Notes: generated by a model from the letters alone, not told the origin. A DNA stretch of 43,973 nucleotides from an uncultured Bacilli bacterium (GCA_947601845.1 CANQGH010000009.1:1-43973), one strand, 5' to 3'. Counted from the stretch's first letter, positions 8,130-15,008 are shown. Made by a program: numbers and translations.

Positions 8130-8178
8130 AAAAAGGTCATGAGTTGTATATTACATACAATTTATGACCTTTTTTTTA
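8130..8178. terminator. Strong, probably bidirectional terminator
   Basis: A stem of about 20 bp with two mismatches (AAAAAGGTCATGAGTTGTAT against its partner ending ATGACCTTTTT), followed by eight T and preceded on the other side by an A-run. It closes the cargo operon and insulates the recombinase genes. Confidence 0.75.
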
Positions 8179-8200
8179 TTGCCCATCTGTCAACTTTTTA

Positions 8201-8248
8201 ATTAGAGGTCCACCTCTAATCGATTTGTTAAAAATTTTCAAATCGATT
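8201..8248. repeat. Two adjacent inverted repeats upstream of the recombinase genes
   Basis: ATTAGAGGT-CC-ACCTCTAAT (8201-8220) is a near-perfect palindrome. It runs into AATCGATTTG (8218-8227) and CAAATCGATT (8239-8248), a perfect 10-bp inverted repeat with an 11-nt AT spacer. Neither is followed by a T-run. They could be operator sites, recombinase-binding sites or a relic of an older insertion end. Confidence 0.55.
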
Positions 8249-8260
8249 GGAGAAATAAAA

Positions 8261-8488
8261 ATGGCGGGTATGCCAAGAAGAAGGAAAAGTAAATATAATT
8301 CTTATTATATTAAGTTATGATGAACCAAAAGAATATATATTGTTTCTTTTAGGAATAGTCAACGCAAAGAAAATAATGTTGTTGTAGAAGAAGAAATTAT
8401 ATATAAAACTTGCATATTGGATTTGAATTGTGTTAGTAGTAGCGTTAAATATACTTATGAAATTTCAAAAACCAAAAATAAAGTTTAA
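8261..8488 (+). pseudogene. Small ORF broken by tandem stop codons
   Basis: One frame reads MAGMPRRRKSKYNSYYIKL, then two TGA stops (8318-8323), then stays open for 54 codons to the TAA at 8486-8488. No family is recognised. The Arg/Lys-rich start recalls the first residues of some serine recombinases, but the remainder does not. It is either a decayed small gene or chance. Confidence 0.25.
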
Positions 8489-8506
8489 ATTGGGAAAATG
8501 TCGACT

Positions 8507-8527
8507 ATTAAACAACATTAAACAAAA
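8507..8527. promoter_or_regulatory. Tandem 10-bp repeats resembling SpoIIID sites
   Basis: ATTAAACAA occurs at 8507-8515 and 8517-8525, exactly one helical turn apart, about 32 bp before the 39-aa ORF. Each decamer, TTAAACAACA and TTAAACAAAA, matches 9 of 10 positions of the SpoIIID consensus WWRRACARNY. Such matches are common by chance in AT-rich DNA. The link to the recombinase genes is a guess. Confidence 0.25.
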
Positions 8528-8558
8528 TTAAAAATCATAAATTTCAAGGGAGGGTGTT

Positions 8559-8678
8559 ATGGTAGATAATGAAAATGTTTTGGGTATTTATGATGAGACT
8601 GGATTGTCAATTAGTGAGGTTATTTTAAGCCTTTTTGAAAATTATATAAAGTCAAGTCTGCAAAATACAAAAAATTAG
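8559..8678 (+). CDS. Small 39-residue protein upstream of the recombinases
   Basis: An ATG with a strong GGGAGGG ribosome site 5 bp upstream opens a 39-codon frame beginning MVDNENVLGIYDETGLSISE and ending at TAG 8676-8678. The protein is acidic at the start. I do not recognise it. It sits 77 bp before the first recombinase gene in the same direction, so it may be co-transcribed. It is one of two candidates for a recombination directionality factor, the role of SprB in the spsM system, but no sequence similarity is claimed. Confidence 0.45.
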   Translation: MVDNENVLGIYDETGLSISEVILSLFENYIKSSLQNTKN

Positions 8679-8755
8679 TCCATTCGTACCTTTGTAATAA
8701 AATTTAATATATTTTATGATTTGGTCGTGGTTGTTGAAACCGAAGGAGGACTCAA

Positions 8756-10351
8756 ATGATATATAGAGCTGGTGGATATGTTAGATTATCCAAGGAAGAT
8801 TTAGAAAAAATAAAAGGAGAGCTATTAGACAGTATTAGTATTACAAATCAAAAAAATATTATTACTGATTTTATTAATTCTAATGATGATATTGAATTAG
8901 TTGATTTTTATGTTGATGATGGATATTCAGGTGGTAACTTTGATAGGCCAGAGTTTAAACGCTTGATAAACGATATAGAATGTGGGGTAATTAATTGTGT
9001 AATTACCAAAGATACATCAAGATTAGGAAGGGAATTTATAGAAACAGGTAATTATATGTTTAAATATTTTCCTGAACATGATGTTAGGTATATTTCAATA
9101 TTAGATAATTTTGATACTTTTAATCCAAATGGAACAGAAGATGTTATTCCATTTAAAGCAGTAATAAATGATATGTACATTAAAGATATATCTAGAAAGG
9201 TTAAAAGTGTTCGTCATAACTTAATGAAACAAGGACTATTTGTTGGTAGTTCTGTACCCTATGGCTACAAACGAAGCGATGAGGATAACAGAAAGTTGGT
9301 TATTGATGATTATGCAGCGAAAGTTGTAAAAAGAATTTTTAATATGAAAGACAAAGGTATAACTGATGAAATGATTGCAAGAACTTTAACTAACGATGGT
9401 ATATTGCCACCGGATGTTTATAAGAACAGAAAGTTAAATAAAGTGACTGTTTCAACTAACTTATGGAAAGGAAGTACCGTTAAGTCCATATTAAAAAACG
9501 AAGTATATATTGGAACAATGATACAAGGAAAATATGATAGAGTAAGTTTAAAATCTAAAAAGAAAAAATTATTACCTAGAAATAAATGGATCATCAAAGA
9601 AAAAAATCACGAACCTATCATTGACGTAGCATTATTTGAAAAGATTAATAAAAGAGTCAAAAACAACAGCAAAGATGGTACGAGGTTTAAATCTTATGAT
9701 TATTTATTGAAAGGTTTAGTAAAATGTGCAGATTGTGGTAGTACAATGTTAGTTAGGCGAGTAAAGTGTAATATCAAGGATAAACCAAATGAAAAACACG
9801 CTATATACTGTTGCAGGACATATGCAACTTACAGAAATAATGTGTGCAGCATGCATTATTATAGAGAAGAAAAATTAAATGAATTAGTTTTAAAAGAGAT
9901 TAGAAGTCTTTTGATAAAATATTCCAAAGAAGAAGAATTGAGCAAAAAATATGATTCTACTTTATCAAACTGTAATTTTTTAACTGAATATCAGGAAGAA
10001 TTAACTAATAATCAAAAGAAATTAGAAAATGTTGATAAAGCTATATGTGGATTATATAAAGATAAATCGGATGGTATTTTAACCACTGATGAGTTTATTA
10101 ACTTAAAAACAAGTTTGGAAAAAGAAAAATTTGATTTAGAGGCAAATATATCAGACTTAAAAATCATGTTAAATAGTTCAAAGGATAATTTGGTAGATGA
10201 TAAAACTAAGAAAAAAATAATAAATGATTTTCTTACATTGAAACACCCAAATAAGCAAATGTTACAAGATTTAATCAATAAAATCACTATTGATAAAGAT
10301 AAAAATGTAAGAATATATTACAATTTTAATTTGGAAGGTATTGGTGTGTAG
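8756..10351 (+). CDS. Large serine recombinase 1 of the yabG element
   Basis: 531 residues. The N-terminal resolvase-type domain starts GGYVRLSKED, with the catalytic Ser at residue 12. It continues with DDGYSGGNFDRPEF (about 60-73) and the active-site arginines in SRLGREF (about 90-96). A recombinase domain follows at about 165-270 (PYGYKR, TVKSILKNEVYIGTMIQGK). Next is a zinc ribbon (CADCG near residue 325, CC and C near 350-365) and a C-terminal coiled-coil stretch. This is the full layout of SpoIVCA, SprA and TnpX-type integrases. An AAGGAGG ribosome site precedes the ATG. The stop lies 1 bp before the next recombinase start, so the two are coupled. All catalytic residues seem intact. Confidence 0.93.
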   Translation: MIYRAGGYVRLSKEDLEKIKGELLDSISITNQKNIITDFINSNDDIELVDFYVDDGYSGGNFDRPEFKRLINDIECGVINCVITKDTSRLGREFIETGNYMFKYFPEHDVRYISILDNFDTFNPNGTEDVIPFKAVINDMYIKDISRKVKSVRHNLMKQGLFVGSSVPYGYKRSDEDNRKLVIDDYAAKVVKRIFNMKDKGITDEMIARTLTNDGILPPDVYKNRKLNKVTVSTNLWKGSTVKSILKNEVYIGTMIQGKYDRVSLKSKKKKLLPRNKWIIKEKNHEPIIDVALFEKINKRVKNNSKDGTRFKSYDYLLKGLVKCADCGSTMLVRRVKCNIKDKPNEKHAIYCCRTYATYRNNVCSMHYYREEKLNELVLKEIRSLLIKYSKEEELSKKYDSTLSNCNFLTEYQEELTNNQKKLENVDKAICGLYKDKSDGILTTDEFINLKTSLEKEKFDLEANISDLKIMLNSSKDNLVDDKTKKKIINDFLTLKHPNKQMLQDLINKITIDKDKNVRIYYNFNLEGIGV

Positions 10352-10352
10352 T

Positions 10353-11915
10353 ATGGATAAAAAAAGAATTACAGCTGCATACGTCAGAGTTTCATTAGAA
10401 GAATTAGATAAGAATGGAGAATATTCTGTTAGCATTTATAATCAATTATCCGTAATTAGAGAGTTTGCTAAGAGGATGGGGCTTGTTATTGATAAGGAAT
10501 ATATAGATGATGGATATTCTGGAATTAACTATGACAGACCTGGATTTGAAGCTTTGAAAAATGATATTGAGCAAGGTAAAATATCTATATTAATTACTAA
10601 GGATTTATCTAGATTAGGAAGGGAATTTTTAGAAACAATTTATTATATAAGTGAATATTTTACCAAAAATAATGTTCGTTACATTGCTATTAATGATAAT
10701 TATGATAGTGCTGATCAAAACAGTGATTTAAGAGAAATGGTTGCCAATATTCGCTCTATTATAAATGATAAATATGTAAAAGATGTATCAATTAAAAGGA
10801 AAAAAACAGCAGATTTACAAACAGCGTCAGGATTTTTTATTGGATTTACTGCACCGTATGGATATAAGGTTGTAAAAAAAGAAAATAAAAGAACCTTAGA
10901 AATAGATGACGAAGCTGCAACAGTAGTAAAAAGAATATTTACTAGTATAGCGAGTGGTAAAACGAGAAAAGAAGTTGCTGATGAATTAAATAACGAAAAA
11001 ATTTTACCACCAGTTATATATATGAAAATGACACTTAATAAGAATAAAAAATACTATTGTGATTGGACAGATAGAATAATTTATAGGATATTAAAGAATC
11101 AAACTTACTTGGGTAATACAGTACAACGCTCATCAATAAAAAAAGATTACAAATCAACTAAGCGAATTAATATTCCAGTTCGAGATAGAACAACAATTGA
11201 TCATACTCATCCACCTATTATTTCAGAAAGTCTTTTTAAGGAAGCAAATTCAAGATTAAAAACATTAAAAAGAAAAGAAAAAAATAATTATAACGGATTA
11301 TTTAGTGGACTTGTTATTTGTGGAGAATGTGGTCGTGTAATGACTGCTTGTAGAAAAGAAAAAAATGGAAAGACGGTATATTATTTTCAATGCACGGCAG
11401 TAGAAAATAGAAAACGCTGCATAAATAGAACCATATATGATACTAAATTACATGATATAATTTGTGATGCAATTAAGGATAAGATAAATAATTTTGTAGA
11501 TAATGATGAAGTTATTTGCAGAGCTGCAAAAGACTTATCACAAGACAAAAGAACGAATGGACTAATAGTAAGTTATCAAAGAAATATTGAATTGCATAAT
11601 ACAAATATTCATAATTTGTATATGAAACGTGCAGCAGGAGAAATTACTTTGGAAGAATTTTTACAGCAAAAGAATATCGAAGTCGAATTAAAAACAAAAG
11701 AAGAACAAGAAATGAATATACTTGTCAGTAAACAAGATGATGAAGTAAGAAAAAATGAATTAATAGAACAATATCAGGAATTTACCAATAATGGATTATT
11801 TACAAAAGAATATATAAGAAAATTAATAGACAAAATTGTGACATACAAAGATAATACTATTCAAATAAATTATAGATTTGGAATAGGAAAGCCAGTCACA
11901 ATTAAATTATATTAA
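10353..11915 (+). CDS. Large serine recombinase 2 of the yabG element
   Basis: 520 residues from the ATG at 10353; an in-frame TTG at 10341 is an alternative. The resolvase domain begins TAAYVRVSLEE with the catalytic Ser at residue 14, followed by DDGYSGINYDRPGF and SRLGREF. The recombinase domain carries APYGYKV and the KNQTYLGNTVQ region. A zinc ribbon (CGECG, then two further Cys in QCTAVENRKRC) and a helical C-terminus follow. It differs enough from recombinase 1 to be a distinct partner rather than a recent copy. Paired serine recombinases (as CcrA/CcrB of SCCmec) can act together. Either or both could excise the element from yabG. Confidence 0.93.
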   Translation: MDKKRITAAYVRVSLEELDKNGEYSVSIYNQLSVIREFAKRMGLVIDKEYIDDGYSGINYDRPGFEALKNDIEQGKISILITKDLSRLGREFLETIYYISEYFTKNNVRYIAINDNYDSADQNSDLREMVANIRSIINDKYVKDVSIKRKKTADLQTASGFFIGFTAPYGYKVVKKENKRTLEIDDEAATVVKRIFTSIASGKTRKEVADELNNEKILPPVIYMKMTLNKNKKYYCDWTDRIIYRILKNQTYLGNTVQRSSIKKDYKSTKRINIPVRDRTTIDHTHPPIISESLFKEANSRLKTLKRKEKNNYNGLFSGLVICGECGRVMTACRKEKNGKTVYYFQCTAVENRKRCINRTIYDTKLHDIICDAIKDKINNFVDNDEVICRAAKDLSQDKRTNGLIVSYQRNIELHNTNIHNLYMKRAAGEITLEEFLQQKNIEVELKTKEEQEMNILVSKQDDEVRKNELIEQYQEFTNNGLFTKEYIRKLIDKIVTYKDNTIQINYRFGIGKPVTIKLY

Positions 11916-11936
11916 CAAAGCAAAGGAGATGTAAAG

Positions 11937-12074
11937 ATGTCAAAAAAAGAAAAACTAATGAAACCGATTATATATTTAAGGTTAGGGAATGAACCAGAAA
12001 AGGAAGAAAAAAAGAAAATAGTTATTGATAATAAAGGTTTTCAGAAGTACAAGGGAAAAAATATAGAAAGATAG
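11937..12074 (+). CDS. Small basic 45-residue protein between the recombinases and yabG 3' segment
   Basis: An ATG 21 bp after recombinase 2, with an AGGAG ribosome site, opens 45 codons ending at TAG 12072-12074. The protein is highly charged, mostly Lys and Glu, and includes KPIIYLRLGNEPEKEE. No family is recognised. It lies in the same operon as the recombinases and 8 bp before the yabG 3' ORF. By position it is the best candidate for a directionality factor or DNA-binding accessory protein, but this is inference. Confidence 0.5.
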   Translation: MSKKEKLMKPIIYLRLGNEPEKEEKKKIVIDNKGFQKYKGKNIER

Positions 12075-12082
12075 GAGAACAT

Positions 12083-12655
12083 ATGAATCTTTTTACTAAT
12101 TATTTTAATAAGTTTACTTGCCAATGGCGAGGGGATGGAGATCCGGATTATCTAGAACGGTGTATGAATTTTTATAAAAAGTTAAAAATAATGGCGTATG
12201 GGGTTAATTTAAAAGAAGATGAAATATATTTAGAAATTGGCAAATATTTAGAAGATTTACGCCCTGATATTGTAGTTATTACTGGACATGATGTCTTTTA
12301 TCGTAAAAATGGTGATATTAATGATATAGAAAGTTATAAAAATAGTAAAAACTTTGTTAAAGCAGTTAAAGCTGCTAGAGAGTATGAAAAATCACATGAT
12401 AAATTAATTATTATTGCGGGGGCATGTCAGTCGGATTATGAGGAATTAATTAAAGCGGGAGCTAATTTTGCTAGCAGTCCCAAAAGAATTAATTTACATG
12501 CACTAGATCCTGCTATTATTGCTTCTTATATTGCATTATCAGATAAAAGTAAGCCTATAGATTTGATTAATATCATTGAAAAAACTAAATATAAAGAAGA
12601 AGGAATTGGTGGTATTATAACTAATGGTACTATGTATACGGGGTATCCTAGATGA
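12083..12655 (+). CDS. yabG: yabG, 3' segment (catalytic part of sporulation protease YabG)
   Basis: 190 residues. The first 17 codons (12083-12133) are element-encoded. From 12134 the sequence is YabG: DPDYLERCMNFYKKL, DIVVITGHD, IIAGACQSDYEELI, GANFASSPKRINLHALDP. The His in TGHD and the Cys in GACQS are the residues proposed as catalytic in this family. The ORF has its own ATG and an AGGAG site 5 bp upstream. An N-terminally truncated protease could therefore be made from the recombinase operon without excision. The natural product would be the fusion with 559-816, about 259 residues. The stop overlaps veg by 4 nt (ATGA). Confidence 0.88.
   Translation: MNLFTNYFNKFTCQWRGDGDPDYLERCMNFYKKLKIMAYGVNLKEDEIYLEIGKYLEDLRPDIVVITGHDVFYRKNGDINDIESYKNSKNFVKAVKAAREYEKSHDKLIIIAGACQSDYEELIKAGANFASSPKRINLHALDPAIIASYIALSDKSKPIDLINIIEKTKYKEEGIGGIITNGTMYTGYPR
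12096..12150. other. attR-type junction (right end of the yabG element)
   Basis: This is the element-to-chromosome boundary. The arm TTTTAATAAGTTTAC (12103-12117) is followed by exactly 16 bp and then the crossover GA at 12134-12135. The arm matches the inverted arm of the left end (835-849) at 14 of 15 positions and at the same 16-bp distance. In the circular form the two would flank the GA symmetrically, as expected of an attP of a large serine recombinase. Confidence 0.75.
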
Positions 12656-12876
12656 ATATAGAGAAGATAAAAACGGACTTAGAAAATAATAAGGGTAAAG
12701 TCCTAAAATTTAAGTTTAATGGTGCTAGAAATCAAGTTGAAGAATTTTCTGGAACAATTGAAAATACATATAACTATGTTTTTTTAGTTAAATTGGATGA
12801 TGATAACAAACAAATAAGGTCATTTAGTTATACTGATATATTAACAGAAAGTTTAGAAATTTTCACAGATAATTAA
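12652..12876 (+). CDS. veg: Veg protein
   Basis: A 74-residue protein. It matches Veg, a small protein near yabG in Bacilli that stimulates biofilm formation in B. subtilis. Family features are NKGKVLKFKFNGARNQ near the N-terminus and FSYTDILTESLEI near the C-terminus. It starts inside the yabG stop (ATGA), so it may be translated with yabG. The yabG-veg order is the ancestral Bacilli order, which shows the chromosome resumes here normally after the element. Confidence 0.9.
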   Translation: MNIEKIKTDLENNKGKVLKFKFNGARNQVEEFSGTIENTYNYVFLVKLDDDNKQIRSFSYTDILTESLEIFTDN

Positions 12877-12892
12877 AGAAAACCATTGCATT

Positions 12893-12922
12893 TTGAACCA
12901 AATTATTATAATATCATATTAT
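12893..12922 (+). promoter_or_regulatory. Promoter upstream of spoVG
   Basis: TTGAAC (12893-12898) and TATTAT (12917-12922) with 18-bp spacing, about 40 bp before the spoVG ATG. In B. subtilis spoVG uses sigma-H; I cannot tell sigma-H from sigma-A here with certainty. Confidence 0.4.
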
Positions 12923-12963
12923 AAGGATGGTAGTTATTACCTACTTAGAAGGAGGATAGGCAA

Positions 12964-13239
12964 ATGAAAATCACATCTGTAAATGTGCGAAAAGTCGAAA
13001 AAGAAAATTCACGAATGAAAGGTATTGCATCAGTACTTATTGATGATAGTTTTGCAGTACACGATATTAGAATTATTGAAGGGGATAATGGATTATTTAT
13101 TGCAATGCCAAGTAGAAAGACAGCAACTGGTGGTTATCGTGACATAGCTCATCCAATTAATCCAGAGGGTCGTGCAATGTTTGAGGAAGCTATTTTTGAA
13201 GCATATAAGAATGCTGATCAACCTTCAGAAGAAGAATAG
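12964..13239 (+). CDS. spoVG: SpoVG, RNA-binding regulator
   Basis: 91 residues. It matches SpoVG, a small RNA/DNA-binding regulator first known for spore cortex defects and now seen as a global post-transcriptional regulator. The motifs FAVHDIRIIEGDNGLFIAMP and YRDIAHPINPEGR are family hallmarks. The tail is short and acidic. A GGAGG ribosome site precedes the ATG, and an intrinsic terminator follows at once, so it is a single-gene unit. Confidence 0.95.
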   Translation: MKITSVNVRKVEKENSRMKGIASVLIDDSFAVHDIRIIEGDNGLFIAMPSRKTATGGYRDIAHPINPEGRAMFEEAIFEAYKNADQPSEEE

Positions 13240-13244
13240 TTATT

Positions 13245-13271
13245 AAAGACAACTCAATGTTGTCTTTTTTT
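13245..13271 (+). terminator. Intrinsic terminator of spoVG
   Basis: AAGACAAC (13246-13253) and GTTGTCTT (13259-13266) with a 5-nt loop, followed by a T-run to 13271. Confidence 0.85.
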
Positions 13272-13323
13272 GTGCATAATAATTTTTTCTCTACATATTA
13301 TTTACTAGAACTAGGAGGAAAAT

Positions 13324-13617
13324 ATGGACAAGGCAGAAAATACAATAACTAATTATAACCATGGCATTAGCGTTATAGAAAGAAAAAGTATCATTGTTAC
13401 AGGAGTCAAGAAAATAGATAATTTTGATAACGAAGAATTTCTAATGGAGACAACAATGGGATATTTAGTGGTTAAAGGAGAAGATTTAGAACTAATTAAA
13501 TTGGATACTATGCAGGGAAATGTTTCTATCAAAGGAATAATAAACAGTTTTGCATATGCTGAAGAAGGAAAAACTAAAGATAAAAGTAATAATATTTTTA
13601 ATAGGTTATTTAAATAA
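13324..13617 (+). CDS. yabP: Sporulation protein YabP
   Basis: 97 residues of the YabP/YqfC family, needed for a normal spore cortex. HGISVIERKSIIVTGVKKIDNFDNEEF at the start and a VSIKGIINSFAYAEE stretch near the C-terminus fit the family, here split into short quotes: HGISVIERKS, ITGV-like VTGVKKI and DNEEFLMETTMGYLVVKGE. An AGGAGG ribosome site lies before the ATG. It is directly followed by yabQ (the stop and the next start touch), which matches the B. subtilis yabPQ pair. Confidence 0.88.
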   Translation: MDKAENTITNYNHGISVIERKSIIVTGVKKIDNFDNEEFLMETTMGYLVVKGEDLELIKLDTMQGNVSIKGIINSFAYAEEGKTKDKSNNIFNRLFK

Positions 13618-13913
13618 TGAATCTTGAAATACAATTACAATCGCTTATTTTTTCGCTTATCTTTGGAATGTTTTTCGCATTAATGTTCAATTTATTTTAT
13701 AGAGTTCTATTTCGTGGCAAAATAGTATTTAGACTGATTACTAATTTTATCTTTGTTATAGCAAACGCATTATTATATTTTCTGTTATTAAAGATTATTA
13801 ACAATGGTATTATTCATTTGTATTTCATAATTATGTTGTTTTTAGGTTTCTTTATAGGTAATAAAAAAACTAAAGTTATTAGAAAATATAAATTAAGCGC
13901 TATTTATGATTGA
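13617..13913 (+). CDS. yabQ: Spore cortex protein YabQ (short form)
   Basis: 98 residues, hydrophobic, with about three to four membrane segments. LQSLIFSLIFGMFFALMFNL at the N-terminus is typical of YabQ, a membrane protein of the forespore outer membrane required for cortex assembly. The B. subtilis protein is roughly twice as long; here the extended C-terminal part is absent and the protein ends after a short Lys-rich tail. Identity is supported by the preceding yabP. The start overlaps the yabP stop region. Confidence 0.8.
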   Translation: MNLEIQLQSLIFSLIFGMFFALMFNLFYRVLFRGKIVFRLITNFIFVIANALLYFLLLKIINNGIIHLYFIIMLFLGFFIGNKKTKVIRKYKLSAIYD

Positions 13914-13916
13914 GTT

Positions 13917-13945
13917 AACACATGAGTATAAACTTATGTGTTTTT
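13917..13945 (+). terminator. Intrinsic terminator of yabPQ
   Basis: AACACATGAGT (13917-13927) and ACTTATGTGTT (13932-13942) form an 11-bp stem with one mismatched pair, then a T-run. Confidence 0.8.
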
Positions 13946-14027
13946 AATTTGGAGTGTTGCAGAACTATATTAATGACATCGCTTAAATTTTGTTGTATAA
14001 TTGTATTGATATCTTGTTGGAGGCAAT

Positions 14028-14996
14028 ATGAAAATGTCAGATCGATATAAAAGAGTTAAAGAAATAATAGAAAAAGCATCTAGTGTGTTTGTTGTAGGGC
14101 ATAAAGACTTGGATTTGGATGCGGTAGGTAGTTGCCTAGCTATTTATAATTATGTTCATAGTAAAAATAAAGATGTTTATTTGATTGTTGATGATAGAAA
14201 GATGGAAAGAGCGGTTTCCAAGGTAATTAAGGAATTATCTAACACGGTAAATTTTATAAATAGTGCTAGAGCAATAAATTTGAAAGATAAAAAGAGCGTT
14301 TTAATAGTAATGGATACTAATAAATGTTATTTATTACAAAATCCTATATTAAATGATAATTTTTTTGAAAAAATAGTAATTGATCATCATGAGATGGGTG
14401 AAGGTTCAATTAATGATGGAGAGATTATTGTTGATACAGAAGCATCTAGTACTTGCGAGATGATGACAGACTTTTTAAAAACTAGTGATTTTACTATAGA
14501 TAGTTATCTTGCTACCGTATTGTTAGCAGGTATTGTTCTAGATACTAATAATTATGTCCTAAAAACTGATAGTAATACTTTTTATTATTCATATTACTTA
14601 ACTACTTGTGGTGCTAGTCCAAATAAGGTACAATATTTATTAAAACAAGATTTAAATAAATATATAAAAAGACAAAAGATGATTACGAACGTTAAAATTA
14701 TTAATAAAATAGCTGTTACTAGGGGATTACAAGGAGAAGTATATCGCCGTGAAGAATTAGCTAAGACAGCTGATACATTACTTCTTTTTAATAATATAGG
14801 CTCATCATTTGTAGTAGCTAAAATAGATAAAAATACAGTTGGCATAAGTGCTAGATCGATAGAGAATGTTAACGTTGGGAAAATCTTGGAACGTTTTGGT
14901 GGCGGTGGCGATGCCCATGAAGCAGCAGCCAAAATTACTGATACAACCGTTAATAAAGTGGAAAAAGAATTAATTAACATAATAAAACTTTTATAA
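14028..14996 (+). CDS. DHH/DHHA1 phosphoesterase (sensor-less GdpP-like)
   Basis: 322 residues. GHKDLDLDAVGS (about 24-35) is the DHH metal-binding motif, VIDHHE (about 120-125) the DHH box itself, and GISARS plus RFGGGGDAHEAAA near the C-terminus form the DHHA1 domain. By sequence and position before rplI and dnaB it is the counterpart of GdpP, which hydrolyses cyclic di-AMP. GdpP, however, has two membrane helices, a PAS-like domain and a degenerate GGDEF domain before the DHH part, and all are missing here. The ATG with a GGAGG site shows that the N-terminus is natural. It is probably a soluble c-di-AMP or pApA phosphodiesterase; nanoRNase activity is an alternative. Confidence 0.85.
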   Translation: MKMSDRYKRVKEIIEKASSVFVVGHKDLDLDAVGSCLAIYNYVHSKNKDVYLIVDDRKMERAVSKVIKELSNTVNFINSARAINLKDKKSVLIVMDTNKCYLLQNPILNDNFFEKIVIDHHEMGEGSINDGEIIVDTEASSTCEMMTDFLKTSDFTIDSYLATVLLAGIVLDTNNYVLKTDSNTFYYSYYLTTCGASPNKVQYLLKQDLNKYIKRQKMITNVKIINKIAVTRGLQGEVYRREELAKTADTLLLFNNIGSSFVVAKIDKNTVGISARSIENVNVGKILERFGGGGDAHEAAAKITDTTVNKVEKELINIIKLL

Positions 14997-15008
14997 GGAG
15001 GGATTATT

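Larger units (their letters stand above)
817..12135 (+). mobile_element. 11.3-kb serine-recombinase intervening element interrupting yabG
   Basis: The left boundary is GA at 817-818 inside the yabG 5' segment and the right boundary is GA at 12134-12135 inside the 3' segment. Both boundaries lie in a GATGGnGAT block (817-825, 12134-12142). Removing the DNA between them joins the two yabG halves in frame. The element carries two large serine recombinases at its right end, next to the junction, as spoIVCA does in the skin element of sigK. It also holds an IS, an ABC-type cargo operon and a parB remnant. No phage structural genes or complete conjugation genes are visible, so it is probably a reduced integrative element kept for developmental excision. 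Excision during sporulation is inference. Confidence 0.85.

Noticed and set aside
559-12655. yabG as a dead pseudogene split by random insertion
   Set aside because: The frame is exactly restored at the recombinase core, the attP arms are symmetric, and both recombinases are intact; random decay would not preserve all three.
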